In this document: positions 1-8,793 of the stretch, one piece after another | How the letters are laid out: every line of letters starts with the position of its first letter | How positions within the stretch are numbered: the first letter of the stretch is position 1 | NCBI GenBank assembly: GCA_024408085.1 | Contig: JAKSVH010000001.1 | Coordinates: 64,816-128,815 of the forward strand | DNA length: 64,000 bases | Reading direction: 5' to 3' | Source of the DNA: Bacilli bacterium | GTDB taxonomy: Bacteria > Bacillota_I > Bacilli_A > RFN20 > CAG-826 | Translations under genes and position numbers: made by a program | The notes under the pieces: generated by a model | What the model was told of the DNA's origin: nothing | Database searches by the model: none | The model's input: the letters and a program-made list of their open reading frames with translations, nothing else

Positions 1-1
1 T

Positions 2-244
2 CTTAGAGGAGAAAGCAAACAAGTATTTAGAAAGCTAGAATTTAGACTTAGTGACTCAGTTGACTCAGGAATTATCCTTTGTACTTATTGGACCAAAAAT
101 GACCAAAACGTATTTATGGAAATTCCACGTGATAAAAATATTATCATCAAGGGTCGATTCGGTTACGAGAAAGAAATTGGAGTTTACTTAATAGTTGAAG
201 AATTTGAAAAATTAAAACCGTATGAAAATCTTGCAGTACATTAA
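2..244 (+). CDS. 3' end of an unrecognised gene (partial)
   Basis: An open frame enters from the left edge and runs 80 codons to a TAA. I do not recognise the family. The visible part is a compact alpha/beta-like tail with a segment reading IILCTYWTKNDQNVFMEIP and a charged end (VEEFEKLKPYENLAVH). It overlaps the start of the next gene by 23 nt, which suggests the two are cotranscribed and translationally coupled. The start is outside the window, so length and domain content cannot be judged. Confidence 0.6.
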   Translation, partial: LRGESKQVFRKLEFRLSDSVDSGIILCTYWTKNDQNVFMEIPRDKNIIIKGRFGYEKEIGVYLIVEEFEKLKPYENLAVH

Positions 245-1043
245 AGTCGTGTTAATTTGTGGTTTACCAATTGTGTTTTACCACCTTTTCTACATGATTA
301 GATATGCAAAGCATCCGGAAAAATATCCATTTGAAAAACGCTACAAAGTAGCGAGAAAAGAAATTAGAATGGTTTTCAAACATTTCCATGTTGACTACAA
401 ATTAGAAAACTATGAAATGTTTACCAAATTAGATAAGAAATGTTTAATCATTTCAAACCATTATTCTTTATTTGATCCATTAGCTTTAATTGCCGCAAGC
501 GATAAACCTTTAACATTTGTGTGTAAAAAAGAAGTTTTTAAAATGCCATTTGTTGGTAAAGTTGCTAAGGCAATTGATTGTTTCGCCTTAGATAGAGAAA
601 ACTTAATGAATCAATTTAGCCAAATTAGAAACATAGTTTCTTATTTAAAAGACGAAAGTAAACCATCTGTTTTAGTTTTCATTGAAGGCACCAGAAATAA
701 AGATCCAGGAACTCCATGTTTAGATTTCCACCCAGGAACACTAAAAATAGCCCAAATGGCGAACGTTCCGCTTCTTTGTGGGGCAACATTCGGCTCATTC
801 AGAATTCTCGATAAAAAGAGCCATATTAAAAAATACCCATATTTCTTTAATTTATTTAGGAAGCTTGATGTAGAAGAAGCAAAATCATATAACACAACTG
901 AACTTGCTCCAATTTTACAAAAAGAGACTGACGCAAGCATCAATCTCTTAAGAAATAAAGATAAAGATTATATTAATTCACTCAAGATGTCTGATAAGAA
1001 AAGAAAATTAGAAACTCGTTTCGATATCAGCGTTAATTCTTAA
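222..1043 (+). CDS. plsC: 1-acyl-sn-glycerol-3-phosphate acyltransferase (PlsC family)
   Basis: 273 residues. The family transfers an acyl group to lysophosphatidate at the inner face of the membrane, making phosphatidate for phospholipid synthesis. An N-terminal hydrophobic segment (about residues 8-28) would anchor it. The HX4D catalytic motif is seen as NHYSLFD near residue 80, and the substrate-binding EGTR motif as FIEGTRNKDPG near residue 154. The length is usual. The start overlaps the upstream frame by 23 nt and has no clear ribosome binding site. The 3' end overlaps the convergent methyltransferase gene by 36 bp. Substrate preference cannot be read from sequence. Confidence 0.85.
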   Translation: MKILQYIKVVLICGLPIVFYHLFYMIRYAKHPEKYPFEKRYKVARKEIRMVFKHFHVDYKLENYEMFTKLDKKCLIISNHYSLFDPLALIAASDKPLTFVCKKEVFKMPFVGKVAKAIDCFALDRENLMNQFSQIRNIVSYLKDESKPSVLVFIEGTRNKDPGTPCLDFHPGTLKIAQMANVPLLCGATFGSFRILDKKSHIKKYPYFFNLFRKLDVEEAKSYNTTELAPILQKETDASINLLRNKDKDYINSLKMSDKKRKLETRFDISVNS

Positions 1044-2285
1044 TCCTTTTGGATAAAGATTTTTAAGTGTTTCGTTCACTACATGAACAACACCGAGATT
1101 CATATCTAGATAGCTAACAAAGTAGTAGCCGTCTGGATATTTTTTATTTATGGATTCACCTCTTAAAAATTTAACAGTTTCTTCTTTATTTAGAGCGATA
1201 GATTCTGCTCCATTTTTAACATGAGAAATGTGGTGCGATGGTATTTCTTTATCGCCAATTTTTGAGCTTACAAAAACACCTGGTCTAAGCGATAATTCGA
1301 TGAACTTTTCTGGTAGAGAATGATTCAAAATAAATGATTGAATTTCATTAACATTCCCTTTAGTTTTTACGGTGCGTTTTATCTCTATTTTTTCAAAGGA
1401 ATTTTGAGTTGAATTTCCAGGCTTTTTTATTAAGGCAATGTAGTGGCCTTCTCCATCAAATTTAGATGGGAATAAATGTATAGTTTCTGGATACTTTTCA
1501 CTTCTAAATTCACCAGGGATTTTTTCAATATATTGTAGTTTTGCAGTGGTTTTTTCAAGTAAATACTCGATTATTTCTTCATCTTCCTCATAAGAATAAG
1601 AGCAAGTTGAGTATACCATTGTTCCGCTTTCTTTTAGCATTGAGTAGCACATCAAAATTAAGTCCTTTTGGATAGCAGAATTTTTAAGTACTTTTTCGTA
1701 GGTCCAATCAGATTTCATTTCGTCAGATTTTCTAAACATTCCAGAGCCTGAACATGGAGCATCTAAAATGATCTTATCGAAGTAGTTTTGGAAACGATCT
1801 TTTTGAGTTGAAAAATCTAATGAAGTTACGACTGTATTTGCAATGCCGAGTCGTTCTATATTGCTAAGTAAAACGTTGGCTCTAGATTTGGATAAATCGT
1901 TTGCAATTATCATGCCTTCATTTTCCATTTTTAGAGCGGTTTGAATTGTCTTTCCGCCAGGTGCTGCACATAGATCTAAAACGATGTCATTTTTGTTTGC
2001 ATTAAGTAAATGTGCGACGAGCATTGCGGAAGGTTCTTGAATGTAATATGCGCCTTGTTCGTGATAGACTTTTTTGCCAAGTTGAATTTCATCTTTATCG
2101 AAAATAAAACCATTTGGCACAACAGGATGATGTTTTAAAGTTGGGAAAAGACTTAACAAAGTTTTTTCACTCATCTTATTTGTGTTTAAATAAATTGCTT
2201 TCTTTTCTTTTTCGTCAAAAGATGAAATTAAATTATCAATTTCTGTATCAGATAGATACTTTTTTAAATGTGTTCTAAAGTCCAT
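1008..2285 (-). CDS. 16S rRNA m5C methyltransferase, NOL1/NOP2/Sun (RsmB/RsmF) family
   Basis: 425 residues from the ATG at 2285; an upstream in-frame extension to 2318 reads through promoter-like AT-rich DNA and is unlikely. A SAM-dependent enzyme making 5-methylcytosine in ribosomal RNA. Visible motifs are the SAM loop LDLCAAPGGKT, motif IV with one conserved cysteine (LDAPCSGSGMFRK) and motif VI with the catalytic cysteine (YSTCSYSYEEDE). About 150 residues follow the catalytic core, as in RsmF-type members with an RNA-binding tail, so RsmF is more likely than RsmB. No Shine-Dalgarno precedes the ATG and a TATTAT box ends 6 nt before it, so initiation may be leaderless. Confidence 0.85.
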   Translation of the reverse strand: MDFRTHLKKYLSDTEIDNLISSFDEKEKKAIYLNTNKMSEKTLLSLFPTLKHHPVVPNGFIFDKDEIQLGKKVYHEQGAYYIQEPSAMLVAHLLNANKNDIVLDLCAAPGGKTIQTALKMENEGMIIANDLSKSRANVLLSNIERLGIANTVVTSLDFSTQKDRFQNYFDKIILDAPCSGSGMFRKSDEMKSDWTYEKVLKNSAIQKDLILMCYSMLKESGTMVYSTCSYSYEEDEEIIEYLLEKTTAKLQYIEKIPGEFRSEKYPETIHLFPSKFDGEGHYIALIKKPGNSTQNSFEKIEIKRTVKTKGNVNEIQSFILNHSLPEKFIELSLRPGVFVSSKIGDKEIPSHHISHVKNGAESIALNKEETVKFLRGESINKKYPDGYYFVSYLDMNLGVVHVVNETLKNLYPKGLRINADIETSF

Positions 2286-2320
2286 ATTATTATAATAATA
2301 TAATACAAATAAAAACACAA
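2286..2320 (-). promoter_or_regulatory. Promoter abutting the methyltransferase start
   Basis: On the minus strand TTGTGT is followed after 17 nt by TATTAT, which ends 6 nt before the ATG at 2285. A transcript starting at the normal distance would begin at or next to the start codon. A second AT box (TATAAT) lies even closer and could not serve as a -10 for this start. Confidence 0.5.
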
Positions 2321-2375
2321 GTGTTTTTATTATTAATGTGAATTTTGTTTTTCTATGTAGTTAGTCTTGATTATG

Positions 2376-2394
2376 ATATAATCTAGACTGAGGT
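2376..2394 (+). promoter_or_regulatory. Extended -10 promoter and RBS of pdp-dtd-mnmA
   Basis: TGA immediately precedes TATAAT (2378-2383), an extended -10 element; no good -35 is seen. The predicted leader is short (about 13 nt) and carries GAGG at 2391-2394, 9 nt before the ATG. Confidence 0.55.
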
Positions 2395-2403
2395 TATATT
2401 TTT

Positions 2404-3708
2404 ATGAGAATGGTAGATATTATTACTAAAAAACGCGATGGCGGTAAATTATCCGATGAAGAAATCGAATTTGTTGTCAACGGTTATGTTGATGGCAAAA
2501 TTCCAGATTATCAAGTTTCATCATTATTGATGGCTATCGTATTTAAAGGTATGTCTAACGATGAAATCGTTACACTTACCGACAGAATGGAACACAGCGG
2601 AGACGTTATGGATCTTAGCTCAATTCCAGGATTCAAAGTTGACAAACACTCTACAGGTGGTGTTGGCGACAAGACTTCATTAGCTCTTGGCCCAATGGTT
2701 GCTGCTTGTGGCGCAGTTGTTGCAAAAATGTCAGGTCGTGGACTTGGCCATACAGGCGGAACGCTCGATAAACTCGAATCAATTCCAGGTATGAACGTTT
2801 TCTTAACACAAGATCAATTTATGGATCAATTAAGAAAGATTGGCGTAGCCATTGCTGGCCAAACTGGAAAACTTGTTCCAGCAGATAAGAAGATTTATGC
2901 ACTTCGTGACGTTACTGGTACAGTCGAATCAATTCCATTAATTGCTTCATCAGTTATGTCTAAGAAATTAGCATCTGGCTCAGATTGTATCTTACTTGAC
3001 GTTAAGTTTGGTAATGGTGCATTCATGAAAAACAGAGAATCTGCTTATGAACTCGCAACAATTATGTGCAACATTGGTAACTCACTTAATAGAGATACAC
3101 GTGCAGTCTTAACTTCTATGGATCAACCTTTAGGTCTTGCCATAGGCAACGCCCTCGAAGTTAAAGAAGCAATTGATACATTACATGGTCATGGACCAAA
3201 AGATTTCCAAGATCTTTGCTATCAATCTGGTGCAATTATGCTTGAACAAGCAAAAGTTGTTAAGAACCAAGAAGAAGGTCTTGCTATGCTTCACAAAGTA
3301 GTTGAAGATGGTTCAGCATTTGAAAAATTCAGACAAATGATTATTGCTCAAGGCGGCGATATTTCTTATATCGATGATCCAAGCAAATTCCCATTATCCA
3401 AAAATATTATTGAAGTCAAAGCTTCAAAACCAGGATACATTAAACAAATCGTTGCCCTTGAAATTGGCGAAAGCGCTATGCGCTTAGGCGCAGGAAGAGA
3501 AACCTTTGATGACGTTATTGATATGTCAGCAGGTATCGTTCTTTCTAAGAAAGTTGGCGACAAAGTTGCAAAAGGTGATGTACTTTGTACAGTTCACACC
3601 AACAAAGATGATTACGAAGCTGTCTTAAAAGACATCCAAAAAGCATTCGTTATCGTTGATGGCTTTGTTGAATATCCTCCAACAGTTCACGATTATATTC
3701 ACAAATAA
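2404..3708 (+). CDS. pdp: Pyrimidine-nucleoside phosphorylase
   Basis: 434 residues, the usual length. Splits uridine, thymidine or deoxyuridine with phosphate to free base plus (deoxy)ribose-1-phosphate in the cytosol. It starts MRMVDII as known Pdp proteins do, which supports the ATG at 2404 over the one at 2410. The glycosyltransferase-fold signature is clear: KVDKHSTGGVGDKTSLALGP and AKMSGRGLGHTGGTLDKLE near residues 80-125, then ALRDVTGTVESIPLIASSVMSKK. It ends TAATG, sharing one base with dtd. The product sugar phosphate would feed phosphopentomutase, whose gene (deoB) lies at 55.8 kb. Confidence 0.95.
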   Translation: MRMVDIITKKRDGGKLSDEEIEFVVNGYVDGKIPDYQVSSLLMAIVFKGMSNDEIVTLTDRMEHSGDVMDLSSIPGFKVDKHSTGGVGDKTSLALGPMVAACGAVVAKMSGRGLGHTGGTLDKLESIPGMNVFLTQDQFMDQLRKIGVAIAGQTGKLVPADKKIYALRDVTGTVESIPLIASSVMSKKLASGSDCILLDVKFGNGAFMKNRESAYELATIMCNIGNSLNRDTRAVLTSMDQPLGLAIGNALEVKEAIDTLHGHGPKDFQDLCYQSGAIMLEQAKVVKNQEEGLAMLHKVVEDGSAFEKFRQMIIAQGGDISYIDDPSKFPLSKNIIEVKASKPGYIKQIVALEIGESAMRLGAGRETFDDVIDMSAGIVLSKKVGDKVAKGDVLCTVHTNKDDYEAVLKDIQKAFVIVDGFVEYPPTVHDYIHK

Positions 3709-4160
3709 TGAGAGTTGTTATTCAAAACGTAACCGAAGCCTCTTGTAGGATCAACAACAAAATCGTGGGAGAAATCTCCCGCGGTTTTTGCATTCTTGTT
3801 GGTTTTACACATGATGACACAAAAGAAATTGTTGAAAAAATGGTCAACAAAATCGTTTCATTAAGAGTCTTCAACGACGAGAATGGCAAAACAAATCTTT
3901 CTTTGAAAGATGTTGATGGAAAAATACTCTCTATTTCACAATTTACACTTTATGCTTCAGTTAAAGATGGTCGTCGCCCAAGCTTTGTAAATGCGATGAG
4001 ACCGGAAGAAGCTACAAAGATGTATGATTATTTTAATGAATGCTTAAGAAACACAGGTTTCGAAGTTCAAACTGGTGTTTTTGGAGCAGATATGAAAATT
4101 TCATTAATCAATGATGGTCCATTTACCACAGTTGTTGATTCTAAGGAGTTAGGACTATGA
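3708..4160 (+). CDS. dtd: D-aminoacyl-tRNA deacylase
   Basis: 150 residues, full family length. Removes D-amino acids (and mischarged Gly) from tRNA, a proofreading role in the cytosol. Seen: the N-terminal MRVVIQNVTEASC, the SQFTLYA motif near residue 78 and the cross-subunit NDGPFT motif near residue 138, both part of the active site. It is packed between pdp and mnmA with overlaps of 1 and 4 nt, so the three genes form one operon. Confidence 0.95.
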   Translation: MRVVIQNVTEASCRINNKIVGEISRGFCILVGFTHDDTKEIVEKMVNKIVSLRVFNDENGKTNLSLKDVDGKILSISQFTLYASVKDGRRPSFVNAMRPEEATKMYDYFNECLRNTGFEVQTGVFGADMKISLINDGPFTTVVDSKELGL

Positions 4161-5287
4161 AAGTAATGGTTGGCCTTAGCGGTGGTGTTGATTCCGCAGT
4201 TGCAGCATATTTACTTAAAAAGCAAGGCTACGATGTCGTTGCTTGTTTTATGCGTAACTGGGATGCCATGGCTAATGGTGATTACCTTGGAAATCCAACA
4301 GTAAATGATGACCAATGTCCACAAGAAAAAGACTACCAAGATGCTCAAAAAGTAGCAGAAAAACTTTGTATTCCACTCTTAAGAGTGGATTTCATAAAAG
4401 AATACTGGGATCACGTCTTTTCTTTCTTTATTTCAGAATACGAAAATGGAAGAACTCCAAACCCAGATATTTTATGTAACAAATACATTAAATTTGATGC
4501 TTTTTTAGAGTTTGCAAAGAAGAATAATTGTGACAAGATTGCAATGGGTCACTATGCAAAACGTGTTGAGAAAGATGGACATTTTTATTTAATGAAATGC
4601 CACGATACAAACAAAGATCAAACTTACTTCCTTTCTCAAATTAATGAGGAACAAATTAAATCATGTTTATTCCCGCTTGGAGACATTGATAAAACCGAAG
4701 TTAGAAGAATTGCTCATGAACTAGACTTAGAGTCTGTTATGGATAAAAAAGATTCAACTGGAGTTTGTTTTATTGGCGAGCGTAACTTTAGAGAATTTCT
4801 TAAAAATTACATTCCAGCACAAAAAGGCAATATCATTGATATTGACACTGGAAAAATAATTGGAGAACATCGTGGAGTTTATTACTACACGATTGGTCAA
4901 CATAAAGGCTTAGGCATTGGCGGGATCTCTGGTGAAACAGCGGCAGGCTGGTTTATCGTCAAAAAAGACGCCAAGAAAAATGTTCTTTATGTTACACGCG
5001 GAGACGCTCAAAAGTACTTAATGTCTAACAAATGCATCGTTAGAAAACTTAACTTTATTAATAAAGACGAAATCTTTCCTCAAGAAGTTGGAGTTAAGTT
5101 TAGATATCGTCAACCTGATCATCCAGCAGTCATTAACCTTGTAAATGGTGAAATTGTCTGTGAATACGATTATTACAAAGCAGTTACACCTGGTCAAGAA
5201 GCTGTCTTCTATAATAAAGACGGCTTAATGATTGGCTCTGGAACAATTGACGAAGTCTATAGAGATAACGTTAGAATTGATAACTAA
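4157..5287 (+). CDS. mnmA: tRNA 2-thiouridylase MnmA
   Basis: 376 residues. ATP-dependent sulfur insertion at U34 of tRNAs for Lys, Glu and Gln. The PP-loop GLSGGVDSAVAA is at residues 6-17. The first catalytic cysteine is in NPDILCNKYIKF and the second in DSTGVCFIGERNF, both spaced as in the family. A beta-barrel C-terminal domain follows. The sulfur donor desulfurase is not in this window. The ATG overlaps the dtd stop (ATGA). Confidence 0.95.
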   Translation: MKVMVGLSGGVDSAVAAYLLKKQGYDVVACFMRNWDAMANGDYLGNPTVNDDQCPQEKDYQDAQKVAEKLCIPLLRVDFIKEYWDHVFSFFISEYENGRTPNPDILCNKYIKFDAFLEFAKKNNCDKIAMGHYAKRVEKDGHFYLMKCHDTNKDQTYFLSQINEEQIKSCLFPLGDIDKTEVRRIAHELDLESVMDKKDSTGVCFIGERNFREFLKNYIPAQKGNIIDIDTGKIIGEHRGVYYYTIGQHKGLGIGGISGETAAGWFIVKKDAKKNVLYVTRGDAQKYLMSNKCIVRKLNFINKDEIFPQEVGVKFRYRQPDHPAVINLVNGEIVCEYDYYKAVTPGQEAVFYNKDGLMIGSGTIDEVYRDNVRIDN

Positions 5288-5298
5288 TTCCATTAAGT

Positions 5299-5320
5299 AA
5301 AAGAGACTTTGTCTCTTTTT
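5299..5320 (+). terminator. Terminator of pdp-dtd-mnmA
   Basis: Perfect hairpin AAAGAGAC-TTT-GTCTCTTT running into a T tract 12 nt after the mnmA stop. Confidence 0.85.
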
Positions 5321-5343
5321 CTTTTGTTCTATATAGCAAAAAT

Positions 5344-5397
5344 TATAGAATAAGTATAGAATAAAATTGACAAAATTATAGAATAAATATAGAATAA
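5344..5397 (+). promoter_or_regulatory. Four phased TATAGAATAA repeats embracing a strong promoter
   Basis: The decamer TATAGAATAA occurs exactly at 5344, 5355, 5377 and 5388, i.e. at steps of 11, 22 and 11 bp. TTGACA (5367-5372), 17 nt of spacer and TAGAAT (5390-5395) form a near-consensus promoter; the -35 occupies the lattice position where a fifth copy would fall and the -10 lies inside the fourth copy. The layout is that of an operator array for autoregulation by the DNA-binding protein encoded next. The factor is inferred, not shown. Confidence 0.7.
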
Positions 5398-5417
5398 ATT
5401 CAGCGAGGTTTCATATT

Positions 5418-6701
5418 ATGAATTTTGGATTTGAAAATGAAATGGTTGAATTTAAAAGCTCATTATCTCAACTTTCTAGAGCTTTAGAATCTTTGTCTGC
5501 TATGCTTAATAAACGCGGAAAAGGAAAAATTTATTTTGGAGTCGATGATAAAGGCGAATTGGTTGGAGTTCAAATCGGAAATAAAACTTTAAAAGATTTA
5601 TCTCACGAAATAACTTCTAGAATAAAACCTCAAGTAATTCCAAGTATAAGCATTGAAACGTACGATGACAAAAATGTTATTGTCTGCTATGCAGAAGGAA
5701 GAAATAAACCCTATTCAGCTGATGGAAATTATTTAATTAGATCTGGATCCGAAAATAAAAAGATTGATCCTGATTTGCTTAGAACTTTAATGTTTTCTAA
5801 TTCAGTAGAATATATTTCAACTTTAGAATCATTTAATCAAGAATTAACTTTTAATGAATTAAGACAACTTTATTTGAGCAAAAAAATTAAAATTAATGAA
5901 GAACAATTTTTATATAATTTAGGTTTTGTTTTATCAAATAACAAATTTAACGAACTTGCTAACTTGCTATCTGATAACAACGATTATTCAATAAAAGTAG
6001 TTCGTTTTAGCGGTAAAGATAAATCAAATATGGTATTTAGAAATGAATATGGATATAGATGTTTACTTATGGCAATGACAGATGCATTTAACTATGTTAA
6101 AAGTTTAAATGAAACAAGAGTTCAAATAAGCGGAAATCTTTCAAGGGAAGAAATGCATTTATTTGATGAAGATAGTTTGAAAGAAGCATGGGTTAATGCA
6201 TGCTTACACACAAATTGGGCTAAAAGAGTGCCTCCAGCAATTTACATTTACGATGATAGAATTGAAATTGTTTCAACTGGTGGAATTCCATATGATTTAC
6301 CATTAGAGAGTTTTTATAAAGGTGTTTCATATCCAATAAATCTCCAACTTCAAAGAATTATGGGTCAATTAGGTTATGTTGAACAAACAGGTCATGGCGT
6401 TATAACAATCTTGAAAGCCTATGGAAAAGAAGCATTTAACATTACTGAAAATAATGTTGTAGTTACATTAAGATTTCCATTTCCAATTTCTTCTAGAGAA
6501 GCTAGTAAAGATTTATTGACTCCATCACAAAAGAAGGTTTACGAAACAATTAAAAATGATCCTTTAATTAAAACTGATGAAATTTCTAAAGTGACCAAAT
6601 TATCTATACCTTCAATTAATAAAATAATTGCTATATTAAAGCAACTTAAAAAGATTGAAAGAATTGGTTCAAATAAATCAGGCTATTGGTTAGCATTATA
6701 A
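5418..6701 (+). CDS. AlbA_2-domain transcriptional regulator with GHKL-type ATPase domain
   Basis: 427 residues. The N-terminal AlbA_2 (Schlafen-type) domain covers about residues 5-115 (EMVEFKSSL ... LSAMLNKRGKGKIYFGVDDKGELVGVQ). A GHKL-type region follows at about 240-350, with the typical ends VNACLHTNW and GYVEQTGHGVITI. A winged-helix domain closes the protein (SQKKVYETIKNDP ... SIPSINKIIAILKQLKKIERIGS). The family is annotated as RecG-like transcriptional regulators, but no helicase motifs are present. GAGG at 5404 gives an RBS 10 nt before the ATG. It is monocistronic, between two terminators, behind the phased repeat array. The signal it senses is unknown. Confidence 0.85.
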   Translation: MNFGFENEMVEFKSSLSQLSRALESLSAMLNKRGKGKIYFGVDDKGELVGVQIGNKTLKDLSHEITSRIKPQVIPSISIETYDDKNVIVCYAEGRNKPYSADGNYLIRSGSENKKIDPDLLRTLMFSNSVEYISTLESFNQELTFNELRQLYLSKKIKINEEQFLYNLGFVLSNNKFNELANLLSDNNDYSIKVVRFSGKDKSNMVFRNEYGYRCLLMAMTDAFNYVKSLNETRVQISGNLSREEMHLFDEDSLKEAWVNACLHTNWAKRVPPAIYIYDDRIEIVSTGGIPYDLPLESFYKGVSYPINLQLQRIMGQLGYVEQTGHGVITILKAYGKEAFNITENNVVVTLRFPFPISSREASKDLLTPSQKKVYETIKNDPLIKTDEISKVTKLSIPSINKIIAILKQLKKIERIGSNKSGYWLAL

Positions 6702-6716
6702 TTTTATACATAGTAT

Positions 6717-6747
6717 AAAAAAATCCGATTTGCATCGGACTTTTTTT
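6717..6747. terminator. Bidirectional terminator
   Basis: TCCGAT-TTGC-ATCGGA (6724-6739) has an A tract before and a T tract after, so it can end both the AlbA_2 gene and the converging ABC operon. Confidence 0.85.
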
Positions 6748-7795
6748 ACTCTCCAGCTTCTTGGAACATTTTAAGCAAATCATCAACAGTAAGTTTTGCT
6801 TTTGCTTTTCCAGAGATGTCGTGAAGGATGTGACCATGGTGGAACATAATAAGTCTATCACCATAGGTGAGCGCATCTTTCATGTTGTGAGTAATCATTA
6901 ATGTTGTAAGTTTCTTGGTTCTTACAATTTTGTCTGTAAGTTCAAGAACTTTCTTTGCAGTCTTTGGATCAAGAGCTGCGGTGTGCTCATCAAGTAAGAG
7001 AATCTTTCTATCTCCATTGTAATCATGAAGTTTGTTTGATAATTCAACTAAACCTGCAAGTTTTTCTTCTGGAGTGGAAGTTTTTGTTACTTTTCTAGCG
7101 TGTTCAGCTTTAGCTTCATCGTAAAATTTACCTGCTTTTTCAGCACATTCTTTCTTTAAAGCTTTAAGCTTGTTTTTAATTTCTTTTTGTTTAGCTTTAT
7201 CAGTTTCGTTTCTGAGCTCAATATTAAGTGGACCAGAAGCGACATCATAGTTCATTTGAATAAATTCTCTTCTTGTATCAATACGAGAATCATTTGCAGC
7301 CATTAACAAAGTTAATGCTTGTCTTTGTCCGCCAGACATACGACCAACTTTTTGATTCATTCTATCTTCAAGTCCTAAATCGAATTGTTTGACTTGAGAG
7401 ATGAAGTAATCTCTAACAGTTTCACTTGAGAATCCCCATCTAATTGGTGAGTGGTGTTTACCACGTCTATACGCAATTTCGAGGTTTTCAAGTACTGACA
7501 TTTCTCCAGTGGTACCCATTCTTGGATCTTGGAAGACTCGGCCGAAGTATTTAGCACGTCTAAATTCTTCCATATGAGAGATTGGCATACCAGAAAGTGA
7601 GATTTCACCTTCGGTTGGTTTATAAGTGCCGGCGATTAAGTTCATAGTGGTGGTTTTACCTGAACCATTTGAACCAATAATAGTAACGAATTCACCATCA
7701 TTAATCTTTAGATTAACGTGGTCTAATGCTACTTTCTTATCTCTTGAATCTCCAGAGAGATTAAAGATTTTGGTTAAATTTGTTAATTCAATCAT
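6746..7795 (-). CDS. ABC importer ATPase, TrpZ-like (COG1101), with a large insertion
   Basis: 349 residues, about 95 longer than usual. Energises the permease encoded just upstream. Walker A is GSNGSGKTT at residues 41-49, the Q-loop is in GRVFQDPRMG at about 86-94, the signature is MSGGQRQALTLLMA at 153-166, Walker B with the family-typical DEHTAALDP is at 264-276, and the H-loop is ITHNM at 301-305. Residues 168-263, between the signature and Walker B, are an extra lysine- and glutamate-rich, probably helical segment; in ordinary members these two motifs are separated by only a few residues. The reading frame is intact and all catalytic motifs remain. Last gene of a three-gene operon. Confidence 0.9.
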   Translation of the reverse strand: MIELTNLTKIFNLSGDSRDKKVALDHVNLKINDGEFVTIIGSNGSGKTTTMNLIAGTYKPTEGEISLSGMPISHMEEFRRAKYFGRVFQDPRMGTTGEMSVLENLEIAYRRGKHHSPIRWGFSSETVRDYFISQVKQFDLGLEDRMNQKVGRMSGGQRQALTLLMAANDSRIDTRREFIQMNYDVASGPLNIELRNETDKAKQKEIKNKLKALKKECAEKAGKFYDEAKAEHARKVTKTSTPEEKLAGLVELSNKLHDYNGDRKILLLDEHTAALDPKTAKKVLELTDKIVRTKKLTTLMITHNMKDALTYGDRLIMFHHGHILHDISGKAKAKLTVDDLLKMFQEAGE

Positions 7796-8779
7796 TTATC
7801 TAGCCTCCCCAGGAATATCTTGTCTAATGTGGAATAATTTCTTAAATCCAGACTTAATAAGTGGCAAACAAAGAGCAATTGTAATAAGTGCTGCGTAGAG
7901 CAAGCTCTTAAGCTCTGTTGGCAAACCAAGTCTTGTTGCAACTGTAACAATTACAAAGTAAATGATTGAACCAAGTGCAACAGAAATGATCCAGTTTTTA
8001 AATGAACGTTTACCAAAGATTGCTTCACCAATAAGAATAGAAGCAAGACCAACAACTAAGTAGCCTGCTGCTGATACTGTTGAAACAGTTTTAACGTCTT
8101 GGACGTAAAGTGAACCGCCAAGTGCTATTAGTCCGTTTGCTATAGCAACACAGACAATAGTGGAGATATTTGCGTTAATTCCTTGTGAATTTGCCATGTT
8201 TTCATTTAATCCTGTAGCACGAATAGCCATACCGTATTCAGTACCAAAGAAGAAATAAATACCAAACATAACAACAAGGACAACGCCTAACATAATTGCA
8301 ACTTTAATGATTTCTGCCCATGGAGCAACTGGCATCCATCTATTAGCGATATCATTAAATTGCCATGGATAACAAAGTGAGTAAATTGTTTGAGGTCCCT
8401 CACCTTTAACTATGTTAGTAAATGAAATTGTTGATGCAAAAATGGAACTATTTCCATCTTTTGCGCCCATGACTAACATTGCAATTGATGCAGCGGCAGT
8501 CATGGTAATAATACCAGACAACAATTTCGGGATTTTTAAATAGCGGTTTAAAACGCCTGTAACTACGCCACATAAGCATCCGCCAAGGAATGCTGCTAAA
8601 GTGGCAAGCCAAGGGTTTAAACCATTAAAAATCATAACTGCAGAGATGGCTGCTCCAATAAGGAAACTGCCTTCAGCAGTTAAATCAGCAAAATCAAGAA
8701 TTCTGTATGTGAGGAAAATACCAAGTGCTAATAAAACACACGGAAGTCCTGAAGATAAAATATTTAATATAATATCCAT
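7796..8779 (-). CDS. ABC importer permease, TrpY-like (COG4120)
   Basis: 327 residues, strongly hydrophobic with 8-10 predicted membrane segments. It belongs to the branched-chain amino acid/ribose-type permease superfamily; ILDFADLTAEGSFLIGAA near residue 26 and the ATGLNENMANSQGIN coupling-helix region near residue 188 are characteristic of this TrpY-like subgroup. It forms the membrane channel with the binding lipoprotein upstream and the ATPase downstream. No gap separates it from the ATPase start. Confidence 0.88.
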   Translation of the reverse strand: MDIILNILSSGLPCVLLALGIFLTYRILDFADLTAEGSFLIGAAISAVMIFNGLNPWLATLAAFLGGCLCGVVTGVLNRYLKIPKLLSGIITMTAAASIAMLVMGAKDGNSSIFASTISFTNIVKGEGPQTIYSLCYPWQFNDIANRWMPVAPWAEIIKVAIMLGVVLVVMFGIYFFFGTEYGMAIRATGLNENMANSQGINANISTIVCVAIANGLIALGGSLYVQDVKTVSTVSAAGYLVVGLASILIGEAIFGKRSFKNWIISVALGSIIYFVIVTVATRLGLPTELKSLLYAALITIALCLPLIKSGFKKLFHIRQDIPGEAR

Positions 8780-8793
8780 TTACAAAAACCTAC

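Noticed and set aside
5418-6701. AlbA_2 protein as a Schlafen-type antiphage factor
   Set aside because: It has a GHKL-type region and a C-terminal winged helix as in transcriptional regulators, and no nuclease or defence gene adjoins it.
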